A DNA stretch of 64,000 bases from Lysobacter dokdonensis DS-58 (GCF_000770795.1 NZ_JRKJ01000021.1:62001-126000); one strand, 5' to 3'. Positions 17,145 through 26,963 are shown, counted from the stretch's first letter. A program made the numbers and translations. Notes: generated by a model not told the origin, from the sequence alone.

Positions 17145-19220
17145 ATGCCCGTGAAATCCTTCCTCGCCATCGCGGGTCTCGCCCCCGCGCTCGCCTGGGC
17201 GCAAAGCGCGCCGGCTCCCGTCGAACTCGATCGCGTGCAGGTCACCGCCACGCACGCGCCCGCCGCCGCACGCGACGTGCCGGCGTCGGTGAGCGTGATC
17301 GACCGCGACGACGGACGCACCGATGCGCTCGGCGCGTCACTGTCCGAACGACTGACGACCGTGCCCGGCGTGCTCGCGCGCGACCGCCGCAACTACGCGC
17401 AGGACGAGCAGATCTCGGTCCGCGGATTCGGCACGCGCGCGAGCTTCGGCATTCGCGGCGTGCGGCTCGTGGTCGACGGCGTGCCGGCGACGATGCCGGA
17501 CGGGCAGGGGCAGGTCTCGCATCTGCCGCTCGCCTTCGCCGACCGCATCGAGGTGCTGCGTGGGCCGTTCTCCGTGCTGTACGGCAATGCAGCCGGCGGC
17601 GTGATCCAGGTGTTCACCGACGATCCGATGGCGCCGTGGTCGATCGATGCGGGCGCCAACGTCGGGCCCGATGCATCGCGGCGTTTGTCGCTGGCGGTCC
17701 AGGGCGGGCGGGATCGCATGGGGGGATTGCTGGGCGCGCAACACTTCCGCACCGATGGCTTTCGCGAACACTCGGCGGCGGAACGCAATCTGTTGCACGG
17801 GAAGTTTTGATACGACTCTGGGGCGACGAGCGCCACGCTTGTCGTCGACACGCTCGATTCGCCGAACACGCAGGATCCGCTCGGCCTGGATCGCGCGCAA
17901 TTCGAAGCCGATCCGACGCAGGCCGCGCCGCAGGCGATTACCTTCGATACGCGCAAGTCGGTGTCGCAGCGGCAGCTGGGCGCGGTGGTCGAACACGGGC
18001 CGTTCCGCGCGACGCTGTACGCAGGCAAGCGCGAGGTCGAACAATTCCTTGCGATTCCGGTCGCCACGCAGCGCAATCCGTTGAGCAATGGCGGTGTCGT
18101 GGACCTCAGCTCGCCATACTCGGGCGTCGATGCGCGCTGGACCGGCACGATGGGCGATGCATGGTCGTGGACGGCTGGCGTGTCGTACGACGCGATGCGG
18201 CAGGATCGACGCGGCTACGAAAACTTCGTCGGGACGACCCTCGGCGTGCGCGGCGCCCTGCGCGCAGACCAGGCCGATCGCGTCGATGCGCTCGACCCTT
18301 TCGCGCAAGCCACGTGGACGCCGAACGATGCGTGGCAACTCACGGCGGGCGTGCGCCACAGCCGCGTCCGCTTCCGCTCCGAGGACCACTACATCCGGCC
18401 CGGCAACCCCGACGACAGCGGTCGCGTGACGTATACGGCGACCTCGCCGGTCCTCGGCGTGCGCTGGCGCGCGAACGCCGCCGTGCAGTTCTACGCCGCG
18501 TACGGCGAGGGCTTCGAGACCCCGACCTTCAACGAATTGCAGTACCGCAGCGACGGCGGCAGCGGCCTGAACTTCACGCTGGACGCCGCGGAGACGCGTA
18601 GTGCGGAGGCGGGCATGAAAGTCTCGAGCGGTCGCCTGCGCACGGAACTCGCACTCTTCCAGGCGCGCACGGACGACGAGCTCACCGTGGGAACGAGCGC
18701 GGGCGGGCGCACGACGTACCAGAACGCCGGCCGTGCGCAGCGCACGGGGATCGAACTCTCCGGCGCGCTGGCGTTCGCCGACGCGTGGACCGCGGAATTC
18801 GCAGTGACGTGGCTCGATGCCAAGTTCGTCGACGGATTCCTCGCATGCACCGCCGCGCCGTGTACCGTGCCGACGGTGCCCGTCGCCGCCGGCACGCACA
18901 TCCCGGGCATCCCGCGCACGCAGGCGCAAGCCGCGGTGCGGTGGGGCGATCTCGCAAGCGGTTGGCATGCGCGCGTGGAAGGCGTGTACGTCGATGCCGT
19001 GCCGGTCAACAACTTCGGCGACGAAGCGGCGCCTTCCTACGCGGTCTTCAACGCCAGCGCCGGCTACGGATTCGACAGCGGGCGCGTGTTCCTCGCGCTC
19101 GACAATCTCGGCGACCGCATTTACGCAGGATCGGTGATCGTGAATGAAGCCAACCGCCGCTATTACGAACCGGCACCGGGCCGCGGCGCGACCGTCGGCA
19201 TCGAGTTCCACTGGCGCTGA
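17145..19220 (+). pseudogene. TonB-dependent outer-membrane receptor interrupted by in-frame TGA
   Basis: The frame encodes a 691-codon TonB-dependent receptor. It has a signal peptide (ALAWA), a TonB box region (DRVQVTATHA), a plug domain (DVPASVSVIDRDD, QISVRGFG, RIEVLRGPFSVLYGNAAGGVI) and a barrel ending in the aromatic FHW before a terminal Arg. Codon 222 (17808-17810) is TGA: the frame reads LLHGKF, stop, YDSGATSATLVV and then continues in the same frame to 19220 with full receptor similarity. A single CGA-to-TGA change (Arg to stop) explains it; no frameshift is needed. The plug and first strands would be made as a truncated product. It could also be a sequencing error, or rescued by readthrough or by internal start at GTG 17961. 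Confidence 0.85.
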
Positions 19221-19223
19221 CGC

Positions 19224-20447
19224 TCACCCCTTGACGCACACGACCTGGCGCAGCGTGTGCACGATCTCGACCAGGTCCTGCTGCGCGGCCATGACCGCTT
19301 CGATCGGCTTGTACGCGGCCGGCGATTCGTCGATCACGCCGGCGTCCTTGCGGCATTCGACATGCGCCGTCGCCTCGCGATGCTGCTTGAGCGTGATGCT
19401 GTTGCGCGCCTGCGTGCGGCTCATCACGCGGCCGGCGCCATGGCTGCAACTGTGGAAGCTGTCCGCATTGCCCAGCCCGCGCACGATGTAGCTGCGCGTG
19501 CCCATGCTGCCCGGGATGATGCCGAGCTCCCCGGCGCGCGCGCTCACCGCACCCTTGCGCGTGACCAGCAGCGACTCGCCGTGGTGGTCTTCGCGGTCGA
19601 CGTAGTTGTGGTGGCAGTTCACCGCTTCCTTTTCCAGCTGGAACTTCGGCAGCTTCTGGCGGAGGGCGTGCAGCACGCGGGCGAGCATCGCCTCGCGGTT
19701 GGTGCGCGCGTAATCCTGCGCCCACGACACCGCTTCGACGTAGTCGTCGAACAGTTGCTCGCCTTCGAGGAAGAACGCGAGGTCCTTGTCGGGCACGTGG
19801 AAGCCGAGCACGCGCTTTTCGAGCTCGCGACGCGCGCGCTCGATGAAATACGTGCCGATGAGATTGCCAGTCCCGCGCGAGCCCGAATGCAGCATCACCC
19901 ACACGCGGTCGTCTTCGTCGAGGCACAGCTCGATGAAGTGGTTGCCGCCGCCGAGCGTGCCTGCCTGGCGATCGACCTTGTCCGGGCGGATCTTCGGATG
20001 CTTCGAACGGATGCCGGACAGGCGCTGTTCGAGCCCGGCGTCCGCGAGCCGCGTCGCGATGCCGTCGGGCACGTGGCGATGTTCGCCGTGCGGGCCGTTG
20101 CCGACCGGCACGGCGCGCTCGATGGCATCGCGCAGACCTGCGAGCGAATCGGGCAGGTCGTTCGCGCGCAGCGTCGTGCGCACCGCGGCCATGCCGCAGC
20201 CGATATCGACGCCGACCGCCGCCGGGATGATCGCGCCGCGCGTGGGCACGACCGAGCCCACCGTCGCCCCCTTGCCCAGGTGCACGTCGGGCATGACGGC
20301 GACCCACGGACCCACGAACGGGAGCGCGGCGATGTTGCGCAGTTGCGCGTGCGCCTGCGATTCCAGCGGCACGCCGCGCACCCAACCCTTGATGGGTGTC
20401 TCCCCTTCAGCGTGGAGAAGTTCGAACGTCGAGCTTTCAGTGTTCAT
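19224..20447 (-). CDS. rtcB: RNA-splicing ligase RtcB
   Basis: A 407-residue protein, the length of E. coli RtcB. The manganese and GTP site is visible: [17 protein letters not shown] with the metal Cys at residue 84, [29 protein letters not shown] and the guanylylated His in [11 protein letters not shown]. RtcB joins 2',3'-cyclic phosphate or 3'-phosphate ends to 5'-OH ends in RNA repair. No rtcA or archease is adjacent. AGGAAC precedes the ATG at 20447; upstream frame extension is Arg-rich and not family-like. It ends 3 bases from the TonB receptor stop (convergent). Confidence 0.95.
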   Translation of the reverse strand: MNTESSTFELLHAEGETPIKGWVRGVPLESQAHAQLRNIAALPFVGPWVAVMPDVHLGKGATVGSVVPTRGAIIPAAVGVDIGCGMAAVRTTLRANDLPDSLAGLRDAIERAVPVGNGPHGEHRHVPDGIATRLADAGLEQRLSGIRSKHPKIRPDKVDRQAGTLGGGNHFIELCLDEDDRVWVMLHSGSRGTGNLIGTYFIERARRELEKRVLGFHVPDKDLAFFLEGEQLFDDYVEAVSWAQDYARTNREAMLARVLHALRQKLPKFQLEKEAVNCHHNYVDREDHHGESLLVTRKGAVSARAGELGIIPGSMGTRSYIVRGLGNADSFHSCSHGAGRVMSRTQARNSITLKQHREATAHVECRKDAGVIDESPAAYKPIEAVMAAQQDLVEIVHTLRQVVCVKG

Positions 20448-20576
20448 GATCCGTTCCTGTTTAGCGCGCCCGGCGCATGCGTGCAAGCGCGTCGTTGCGT
20501 TGCGATCACGCCGCGCATCGCAGGCTTTCGCCCGCAGGCGCGATGGCGTGCGCCGCATTCGCCACGGAGGCACCCC

Positions 20577-21896
20577 ATGCGCGTTCGACTCGCTTTCTCA
20601 TTGCTCGCCGCCTGCGTCAGCGCCGCGATCGCCACGTCCTGCGCGCAGAAATCCAACATCGCGCCGGAAGACACCAGCGGCCCCGCACCCGCGCTGACCG
20701 CGCCCGACAAGGCCCTGTTGCCGACGGTGAAGATCGCGCCCGCGACCGGTTGGAAAGCCGGCGAAATGCCGACGGCCGCGAACGGGATGAACGTGCGGGC
20801 GTTCGCAACGGGGTTGGTGCATCCGCGCTGGTTGTACGTGCTGCCGAACGGCGATGTGCTCGTGGCCGAGACCAACCGCCCGCCGACGCCCGACGAACCC
20901 GCCAATCCGATCCGCGGCGCGCTGATGAAATCGGCCTTCGAAAAAGCCGGCGCCGCGGTGCCCAGCCCCAACCGCATCTCGCTGTTGCGCGACACCGACG
21001 GCGATGGCGTAGCCGAAACAAAGTCGACGTTGTTGTCGAACCTGTTCTCGCCCTTCGGCATGGCGCTGGTCGGCGACAGACTGTACGTCGCCAACGCCGA
21101 TGCGCTGGTGTGGGTGCCGTACAAGAAAGGCGAGACGCGGATTTCCGCCGCGCCGCAACAGCTCGCCGCGCTGCCCGGCGCACCGCGCAACCACCACTGG
21201 ACGAAGAGCCTGCTTGCATCACCCGATGGATCGAAGTTCTACGTCGGTGTCGGTTCGAACAGCAACGTGGCCGAGAACGGCATCGAAGTCGAAGCCAATC
21301 GCGCGGCGATCCTGGAGATCGACGCGAAGACCGGTGCCTCGCGCGTGTTCGCCAGCGGCTTGCGCAATCCGGTCGGGATCGCGTGGGAACCGACGACGAA
21401 GGTGTTGTACGCGGTGGCCAACGAGCGCGACGAGCTCGGCAACGACCTGGTGCCCGATTACCTGACCTCGGTGAAGGAAGGCGCGTTCTACGGTTGGCCG
21501 TGGAGCTACTACGGCGCGCACGTCGACACGCGCGTCAAACCCGAACGCCCGGACATGGTCGCGAAGGCGATTGCGCCGGACTATGCGCTCGGCCCGCACG
21601 TCGCTTCGCTGGGGCTGACGTTCTCTTCCGGGAACAGGATGCCGGCTGCGTGGCGCACCGGTGCCTTCGTCGGTCTGCACGGATCCTGGAACCGCGATCC
21701 GTTCAGCGGCTACAAGGTGATCTTCGTGCCCTTCGCCAACGGCAAACCCGCCGGCGAACAACAGGACGTGCTGACCGGATTCCTCGATGCGCAAGGCAAT
21801 GCGCGCGGCCGCCCGGTGGGCGTGGCGATGGCGAAGGACGGGGCGTTGCTGGTGGCCGACGATGTCGGGAACACCGTGTGGCGCGTGGCGCCGTAG
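20577..21896 (+). CDS. PQQ-dependent sugar (L-sorbosone) dehydrogenase-like beta-propeller
   Basis: A 439-residue exported protein. The N-terminus [24 protein letters not shown] is a signal peptide with a weak lipobox (ATSC). The rest is a beta-propeller with family markers [77 protein letters not shown] and [16 protein letters not shown]. Relatives oxidise aldoses or sorbosone in the periplasm with PQQ; cofactor and substrate here are inferred. GGAGG lies six bases before the ATG at 20577. It is divergent from rtcB. Confidence 0.88.
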   Translation: MRVRLAFSLLAACVSAAIATSCAQKSNIAPEDTSGPAPALTAPDKALLPTVKIAPATGWKAGEMPTAANGMNVRAFATGLVHPRWLYVLPNGDVLVAETNRPPTPDEPANPIRGALMKSAFEKAGAAVPSPNRISLLRDTDGDGVAETKSTLLSNLFSPFGMALVGDRLYVANADALVWVPYKKGETRISAAPQQLAALPGAPRNHHWTKSLLASPDGSKFYVGVGSNSNVAENGIEVEANRAAILEIDAKTGASRVFASGLRNPVGIAWEPTTKVLYAVANERDELGNDLVPDYLTSVKEGAFYGWPWSYYGAHVDTRVKPERPDMVAKAIAPDYALGPHVASLGLTFSSGNRMPAAWRTGAFVGLHGSWNRDPFSGYKVIFVPFANGKPAGEQQDVLTGFLDAQGNARGRPVGVAMAKDGALLVADDVGNTVWRVAP

Positions 21897-21920
21897 CGCC
21901 ACGCACATGTCTCCAGGAAA

Positions 21921-22181
21921 TCAGGCGATCTCTTGCGGCTTGGCCTCGAACCGCCGGGCGTAGTCGCGTTCCGACGCGATGCGCTGCACTTCCGACGATG
22001 CGAGGTCCGGCGCCGCGTACACCGCGTAGGCGATCTCGCCGCCGTTGCGCTGTCCCACGTGGTGCAGGTTGTAGCGCGATTGGCCCGCGCCGGTGTTTTC
22101 GGGGTAATGCTTCGGCGGCGTGTTGCCGTCCATGTCGAGTTCGGCGTTGTCGACCGTGCCACCGACGAAGAGTGCTCGCAT
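21921..22181 (-). CDS. Hypothetical protein (86 residues)
   Basis: I do not recognise this protein. It begins MRALFVGGTVDNAELDMDGN and contains PPKHYPENTGAGQSRYNLHHVG and EIAYAVYAAPDLASSEVQRI. It is soluble and has no signal peptide. The internal ATG at 22181 is preferred over a TTG at 22244 because the sequence before it is not protein-like. It may be a small conserved Xanthomonad protein; that is inference. Confidence 0.6.
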   Translation of the reverse strand: MRALFVGGTVDNAELDMDGNTPPKHYPENTGAGQSRYNLHHVGQRNGGEIAYAVYAAPDLASSEVQRIASERDYARRFEAKPQEIA

Positions 22182-22272
22182 GCGCTGGCCCCGCAGAGGT
22201 GTGTGAACCCCATGCTGGGCCAGCGGCCGTGGACATTCCATCAAACCGGCGTTAGGCCGGCGCTAATCCCGC

Positions 22273-22608
22273 TCAGGTGGCCGGGCTCATCCGACGCGTG
22301 AGGAAGTAGTACGCCAGGTTGCCGGCGCCGGTGGCCAGTGCGAGCACCGCGATCACGCCCGGCGTGACGTGGTCCCAACCGTAGGCTTCGATGAGGGCGA
22401 AGCCGGCACCGACGGCCAGCAACGTGACGCCCCAGCGCAGCGAGCTGTGCTTCTGGCGCAATTCCTCGCCGACCATGATGGAACGGACGAGTTCTTCCGA
22501 ACCGTTGGTGCCGATCAGCGCGCGGCGGGTGCGGGCATCCACGATGACCTTGATGACGTAGGCGATGCTCACGAACAGGGTGATCGGGATGAGGATTTCG
22601 AAGTTCAT
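22273..22608 (-). CDS. Small inner-membrane protein, DUF6249-like, predicted ECF target
   Basis: A 111-residue protein with an N-terminal helix (MNFEILIPITLFVSIAYVIKV), a conserved charged segment (DARTRRALIGTNGSEELVRSIM) and two further helices in the C-terminal half. It resembles the small membrane proteins (DUF6249 type) found beside sigma-factor genes in Xanthomonads; the domain name is from memory. It is divergent from the ECF sigma gene, and both carry the same promoter motif. GGAG lies seven bases before the ATG. It is a likely direct target of the sigma factor. Confidence 0.75.
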   Translation of the reverse strand: MNFEILIPITLFVSIAYVIKVIVDARTRRALIGTNGSEELVRSIMVGEELRQKHSSLRWGVTLLAVGAGFALIEAYGWDHVTPGVIAVLALATGAGNLAYYFLTRRMSPAT

Positions 22609-22660
22609 GGGGTGCTCCGGGGTGGTCTGGGCAGGTGCGTTGTTGGGGTGACGGAGCAGG

Positions 22661-22688
22661 AGATACCGGCGGCGCGGGACCGGTTGCA
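22661..22688 (-). promoter_or_regulatory. Predicted ECF sigma promoter for the divergent membrane protein
   Basis: Read on the minus strand: TGCAACC (22688-22682), 15 bases, GTATCT (22666-22661). The same arrangement occurs on the plus strand before the sigma gene and, with GCATCT, before the gene at 28995. The predicted transcript start is near 22654, giving a leader of about 46 bases. Confidence 0.68.
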
Positions 22689-22720
22689 GCGGCGGCGACC
22701 GTTCGTCGCCCATGCCGGGT

Positions 22721-22748
22721 TGCAACCGATGGCCTGTCGGGCGTATCT
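22721..22748 (+). promoter_or_regulatory. Predicted autoregulatory ECF sigma promoter
   Basis: TGCAACC (22721-22727), 15 bases, GTATCT (22743-22748). The transcript would start near 22755, just before the ATG at 22758, implying a nearly leaderless mRNA. The -35 sequence lies within a perfect palindrome, GGTTGCAACC (22718-22727). Confidence 0.66.
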
Positions 22749-22757
22749 GGAACCGGC

Positions 22758-23393
22758 ATGGATGGAGGCCTGCCCCTGGAACACCCCGCGCCCGCCGACG
22801 CGCCCCCACCCACCGATGCGCCCGACCGAGAGGCCGACCGCGCATTGGTGGCGGACGTGCTCGCCCAGCGCCCGGGCGCGTTCGAGCGCCTGGTCCGGCA
22901 ATACCAGGGCCTGTGCTTCCACGTGATCCAGCGCATGGTCCGCCAGCCCGACGACACCCGCGAGCTGTGCCAGGACACGTTCCTGCGCGTGCATCGCTAT
23001 CTCCACCAGTACCGCGGCGACAGTTCGCTGCAGGGCTGGATCGGGCAGGTCGCCTACTCGGTGGCCAAGCGCCACCTGGAACGCAAGCGCATCCCCTTGC
23101 AGGATGCTGCCGACCCGCACGAACACCAGGCACTGTTGGAGAACGTCGGCGATGCCTTCGACCTGGAAGGCGCCCTGGTCGACGACGAATCCGCACGCTG
23201 CCTGCACGAGGCCATCGAGACACTGCCGCCGTTGCAGCGCACGCTGCTCACGCTGTATCACCTGGAAGAGCTGCCGATCGGCGAAATCGCCGAAATGACT
23301 GGCCTCGCCGAAGGCACCATCAAGAGTCACCTGTTCCGCAGCCGCCAGCGCCTTCGCCAGGTGCTGGAAGGCCGCATGGGAGTCGCCGCATGA
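22758..23393 (+). CDS. ECF-type RNA polymerase sigma factor
   Basis: A 211-residue sigma70-family factor. Region 2 is FERLVRQYQGLCFHVIQRMV...ELCQDTFLRVHRYLHQY and region 4 is LPPLQRTLLTLYHLEELPIGEIAEMTGLAEGTIKSHLFRSRQRLRQVL, a normal helix-turn-helix. The N-terminus has an unusual Pro/Ala-rich 30-residue lead. The stop overlaps the ATG of the next gene (ATGA), whose product looks like its membrane anti-sigma factor. It is likely autoregulated through the motif directly upstream. Signal unknown. Confidence 0.92.
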   Translation: MDGGLPLEHPAPADAPPPTDAPDREADRALVADVLAQRPGAFERLVRQYQGLCFHVIQRMVRQPDDTRELCQDTFLRVHRYLHQYRGDSSLQGWIGQVAYSVAKRHLERKRIPLQDAADPHEHQALLENVGDAFDLEGALVDDESARCLHEAIETLPPLQRTLLTLYHLEELPIGEIAEMTGLAEGTIKSHLFRSRQRLRQVLEGRMGVAA

Positions 23394-23860
23394 ACACCAA
23401 CGACCACATCGATTCGCAGGAATGGACCGCGCAGGAACGTGCGATGCGCGATGCCCGCGCAGGGCTCCCGTCGACCGATCCGCTCGCGATGCGCTACCGC
23501 AAGGTCGCCGATGCGTTGCGCGCCCCCGTGGCGGATCAGTTGCCCGCCGATTTCGCGGCGAGCGTCGCGCGCCTGGCGGAAGCCAACGCCTGCGCGCCGG
23601 AACCGGCGCTCGTGCAATCCGCGCGCGCCGGCATGCTGGAACGGACGTTGCTGCGCGCCACGCTCGCGGTCCTCGGCCTCGGCAGCGCGGTGGTCGTGGC
23701 GATGTGGGGCCCGACGTGGATCGCGCCGATCGCGTCGTTCCTGCGGCTGGATTCGGCCGGCGCGGTGAACTGGGCGCTCGCGCTCGCCGCCTGTGTCGGC
23801 ACCACGTGGCTGACCGACCAACTGCGGCGCCGCAAGGAGCAGCCGGCGCGCGCCGCGTAA
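23390..23860 (+). CDS. Probable anti-sigma factor, membrane anchored
   Basis: A 156-residue protein with a soluble N-terminal half (about residues 1-80, containing MRYRKVADALRAPVADQLPADFAASVARLA, a common anti-sigma-like pattern) followed by two hydrophobic helices (about 85-105 and 120-140) and a basic tail. It overlaps the sigma gene by 4 bases, and translational coupling is usual for sigma/anti-sigma pairs. No zinc HxxxCxxC motif is seen, so it is not a ZAS-type factor. Function is inferred from context. Confidence 0.75.
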   Translation: MNTNDHIDSQEWTAQERAMRDARAGLPSTDPLAMRYRKVADALRAPVADQLPADFAASVARLAEANACAPEPALVQSARAGMLERTLLRATLAVLGLGSAVVVAMWGPTWIAPIASFLRLDSAGAVNWALALAACVGTTWLTDQLRRRKEQPARAA

Positions 23861-23869
23861 ACTGGCGGC

Positions 23870-24910
23870 ATGCCGACTTCCCCTGGTCCGCGCGACGCCG
23901 ACGCCGCGCTCGACATCCTGTTCCATCCCTTCGCCACCGGCGCGCTGCAATGGCCGCGCGAAGGCGGCGCGTTGTTCCTGCGCGCGCGCGAAGGCTGGCC
24001 GCTGCATGCGCGCCCGCTCCCCGGGCTGATCGCGGAACAGAGTTACAAGCCTGCGTTCGATGCGTTGCAGCGCTCGGGCATCGACGTGCACGGCGAAGAC
24101 GTCGACGGCACGTTTCCACTGGTGCTCGTGCTGCCGCCGCGGCAACGCGACGAAGCGCGCGCGTTGTTCGCGCGCGCGGTGGCGCAGGCCGGCGCGAATG
24201 GCACCGTCGTCGCCTGCATGCACAACGACGAAGGCGCGAAGACCGGGCAGGCGGAGCTCGCGCGCCTGACCGGGCCGGTCAACGTGTTGTCCAAGCAACA
24301 TTGCCGCGTGTTCTGGACCGGCGCGCGCGTGCTCGACTCGGCTTTGCTGGAGCAGTGGCGTGCGCTCGATGCGCCGCGCCTGGTCGCTGATGGGACGCTG
24401 CACAGCCGGCCCGGCGTGTTCGCGTGGGATCGCATCGATGTCGCCTCCGCCTTGCTGCTCCGGCACCTGCCGACGGACCTGGCGGGCGAGGGCGCCGATC
24501 TCGGCGCCGGCATCGGCGTGCTCGCCATGGACGTGCTCGCGCGCTGCAAGGGCGTGCGTTCGATCGACCTCTACGACGCCGAGCGACGCGCGCTGGAACT
24601 GGCGCGGCGGAACCTCGCCGCGCAGGCCAACGTCGGTTTCCATTGGCACGACGTCACCCAAGGCGTGTCGGCACACTACGACTTCATCGTCATGAATCCG
24701 CCGTTCCATGCCCAATCGCGCGCCGACCGCCCGGATCTCGGCCGCCGCTTCATCGAAGTCGCAGCGCAAGCGTTGCGCGCGCGCGGCCGGTTGGTGATGG
24801 TCGCCAACCGCCATCTGCCGTACGAAGCCGTGCTCGGTGGCCACTTCGCGCAGGTGCGCATGCTCGCCGATGCGAGCGGGTTCAAGGTCGTCGAGGCGGT
24901 GCGCGCATGA
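23870..24910 (+). CDS. RsmC-like class I methyltransferase (16S rRNA guanine-N2)
   Basis: A 346-residue two-domain protein. A degenerate N-terminal methyltransferase-like half is followed by an active C-terminal half with the SAM site (ADLGAGIGVLAMDVLARC) and the NPPFH catalytic motif (IVMNPPFHAQSRAD). This architecture and motif are typical of RsmC/RlmG N2-guanine methyltransferases, with RsmC (G1207 of 16S rRNA) the closest fit by length. Its TGA overlaps the ATG of the pseudouridine synthase gene, linking two rRNA modification steps. Confidence 0.85.
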   Translation: MPTSPGPRDADAALDILFHPFATGALQWPREGGALFLRAREGWPLHARPLPGLIAEQSYKPAFDALQRSGIDVHGEDVDGTFPLVLVLPPRQRDEARALFARAVAQAGANGTVVACMHNDEGAKTGQAELARLTGPVNVLSKQHCRVFWTGARVLDSALLEQWRALDAPRLVADGTLHSRPGVFAWDRIDVASALLLRHLPTDLAGEGADLGAGIGVLAMDVLARCKGVRSIDLYDAERRALELARRNLAAQANVGFHWHDVTQGVSAHYDFIVMNPPFHAQSRADRPDLGRRFIEVAAQALRARGRLVMVANRHLPYEAVLGGHFAQVRMLADASGFKVVEAVRA

Positions 24911-25629
24911 AGCTGGTCAAACACATCGCCAACCTGGGCTACGGCAGCCGCAAGGAAGTGCAGTGGATGTTCCGCGAAGGGCGCATCACCGACGCCGACG
25001 GCGAGGTGCTGTACGCCGACGACCAAGTGGCGCACGAAGCGATCCGCGTCGACAGCGAACCGCTCGATCCGCCTGCCGGCCTGCTGTTGATGCTCAACAA
25101 GCCGGTCGGGTACACGTGTTCGACGAAAGACAAAGGCCGCATCGTCTACGACTTGCTGCCGTCGCGGTTCCGCCTGCGCGCTCCGTTGTTGTCGACCGTC
25201 GGCCGGCTGGATCGCGATACCAGCGGCCTGTTGCTGATGACCGACGACGGCGCGCTGCTGCATCGCATCGTGTCGCCGAAGACGCACCTGCCGAAGCGTT
25301 ACGAGGCCACGCTCGCGCAGGATCTGCGTGGCGACGAGGCGGCGTTGTTCGCCAGCGGCACGCTGATGCTCGAATCGGAAGACACGCCGCTCAAGCCGGC
25401 GACGCTCGAAGTGCAGGATGCACGCCACGCGAGCCTGGTCCTGACCGAAGGCCGCTACCACCAGGTGCGGCGGATGTTCGCGGCGGCCGGCAACCACGTC
25501 GATGCACTGCATCGCAGCGCGGTGGGCGGCCTGACGCTGGGCGATCTCGAATCGGGCGCGTGGCGCATCGTCGACGCGAGCGAGCTGCCGTTACTCCTTC
25601 AGCAGGGCGATCCAACCATCGCGTCCTAA
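24907..25629 (+). CDS. RsuA-family 16S rRNA pseudouridine synthase
   Basis: A 240-residue enzyme with an S4-like RNA-binding N-terminus (MKLVKHIANLGYGSRKEVQWMFREGRI) and the catalytic motif GRLDRDTSGLLLMTDDG carrying the nucleophilic Asp, then KRYEATL and EGRYHQVRRMFAAAGN. The RsuA type modifies U516 of 16S rRNA. It overlaps the upstream methyltransferase by 4 bases, forming an rRNA-modification pair. The 3' end overlaps the convergent DUF1415 gene by 39 bases. Confidence 0.9.
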   Translation: MKLVKHIANLGYGSRKEVQWMFREGRITDADGEVLYADDQVAHEAIRVDSEPLDPPAGLLLMLNKPVGYTCSTKDKGRIVYDLLPSRFRLRAPLLSTVGRLDRDTSGLLLMTDDGALLHRIVSPKTHLPKRYEATLAQDLRGDEAALFASGTLMLESEDTPLKPATLEVQDARHASLVLTEGRYHQVRRMFAAAGNHVDALHRSAVGGLTLGDLESGAWRIVDASELPLLLQQGDPTIAS

Positions 25630-26133
25630 CTTGCGCAGCGTTTCCACGTTGCGCTCCACGATCACGTCCGGATCCGGGAAGGCCTCCACCGCGCGCGACA
25701 CGCTGTCCTCGCGCAGCAGGTGCAAGGTCGGATACGGCGAGCGGTTGGTGTAATTCTCGACATCGTCGGGATGGCTGTCGGCGAACTGGTAGTCGGGGTG
25801 GAAGCTCGCCACCTGCAACACGCCGTCGAGGTCCAACGCTTCGACGAGCGCGTCGGCATCGCCGAGGAAGTCGTTGTAGTCGATGAAATCCTGCAGCACC
25901 TGCGGATGGACGATGAGCGTGGTGTCGATTTCCGCCGCGTCGGTATCACGCAGCATTGCGAGTTCCTCGCCCAGCTCGGCCAACAGCGCCTCCGGCGCGG
26001 AGGCATCGCTCAGCACCCAGCGCACCTGGCCTTTCGTGTGCACCGCCTTGGCGAACGGGCACAGGTTGAGGCCGATGACGGCGCGTTCGAGCCAGCGTTG
26101 GGAGACGGCGATGGGGTCTTCGTTCGAGTCCAT
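25591..26133 (-). CDS. DUF1415 family protein
   Basis: A 180-residue soluble protein with DUF1415 hallmarks: WLERAVIGLNLCPFAKAV, VRWVLSDA, TTLIVHPQVLQDFIDYNDFL, VASFHPDYQFADSHPDDVENYTNRSPYPTLHLLRE and NVETLRKLG. The conserved Cys and His suggest a metal or catalytic site, but no activity is established. It overlaps the convergent pseudouridine synthase gene by 39 bases, and follows the Nei-like gene in the same direction. Confidence 0.88.
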   Translation of the reverse strand: MDSNEDPIAVSQRWLERAVIGLNLCPFAKAVHTKGQVRWVLSDASAPEALLAELGEELAMLRDTDAAEIDTTLIVHPQVLQDFIDYNDFLGDADALVEALDLDGVLQVASFHPDYQFADSHPDDVENYTNRSPYPTLHLLREDSVSRAVEAFPDPDVIVERNVETLRKLGRDGWIALLKE

Positions 26134-26142
26134 CGCGCAAGG

Positions 26143-26886
26143 TTACTCGTAAAGCGTCTGGCACGTGGCGCACCAGAAGGCGCGCCGCCCTGCGCGGCCG
26201 AGGTGCTTGCGGTACGACAACGGCGTGCTGTCGCGCGGGCAGGTTTTCTTCGCGTGCACCTGCCAGTGCTTGCGCAGCACGTAGGCCTTTTTCCATTCGA
26301 GGAAGTCGAAGCTGTACTCGCGCGCCTGCTTGATCATCTCGCCGAGCTTGCGCGAGGGCAGGGCGCCGACGGTGCTTTCGGGGTGCACGCGGATGCGGTG
26401 CAGCACCTCGTTCTTGATGATGTTGCCCACGCCGGAGAACACCGATTGGTCGAGCAGCGCGTCGGCCACCAGCGCGTCGGGCTGCGCGGACAGCTTCTTC
26501 CGCGCCGCGCGCGGATTCCACGCATCAGCCATCACGTCCGCGCTCCAGTCGTACGTCTCGTCAAGCGGGCCTTCGATGTACTTCAGCGAGCAGGCGTAGA
26601 AATTCAGTTCGCGGCCCTTCGCGAACCCGAGCGAGAGACGTACGTTGGCATTGGGCTTGCGCTCGTCGATGCGGTAGCTGCCGAACAGCATGAAATGCAC
26701 GCGCAGCGCGAAAGTCGGGAACGCGATGAGGAAATGCTTGCCCCAACTGCACACGGCGCGCACGGGCTGGTTGCGCATGCGATCGACGTCGATCAGCCGC
26801 GCGTTGCCTTCCACGCGCAGGACCTTGCGCCCGGCGAACGACGCGGCTTCTTCGCGCAGGATGACGATGGACGGACCTTCGGGCAC
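26143..26886 (-). CDS. Fpg/Nei-family DNA glycosylase (endonuclease VIII-like)
   Basis: A 247-residue protein with the catalytic N-terminus MPEGPSIVILREE (Pro2 nucleophile, Glu3), the H2TH region (DQSVFSGVGNIIKNEVLHRIRVHPE) and a C-terminal zinc-finger-like segment. The finger reads CPRD (Cys216, Asp219) and CATC (Cys239, Cys242), so one of four usual Cys ligands is Asp. It should excise oxidised pyrimidines and nick DNA by beta/delta elimination. It lies 9 bases upstream of DUF1415 in the same direction. Confidence 0.88.
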   Translation of the reverse strand: MPEGPSIVILREEAASFAGRKVLRVEGNARLIDVDRMRNQPVRAVCSWGKHFLIAFPTFALRVHFMLFGSYRIDERKPNANVRLSLGFAKGRELNFYACSLKYIEGPLDETYDWSADVMADAWNPRAARKKLSAQPDALVADALLDQSVFSGVGNIIKNEVLHRIRVHPESTVGALPSRKLGEMIKQAREYSFDFLEWKKAYVLRKHWQVHAKKTCPRDSTPLSYRKHLGRAGRRAFWCATCQTLYE

Positions 26887-26963
26887 GCCCGCAGGCTGAC
26901 GGGCGGCGCGTCGGCGCGGCGTGCAGGGTGGCGCCGGCCATCGCGTTGCCCCAAGCTTGCGCG

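Noticed and set aside
17808-17810. TGA as selenocysteine codon in the TonB receptor
   Set aside because: No selenocysteine insertion hairpin was recognised and TonB receptors are not selenoproteins; a CGA-to-TGA change is simpler.
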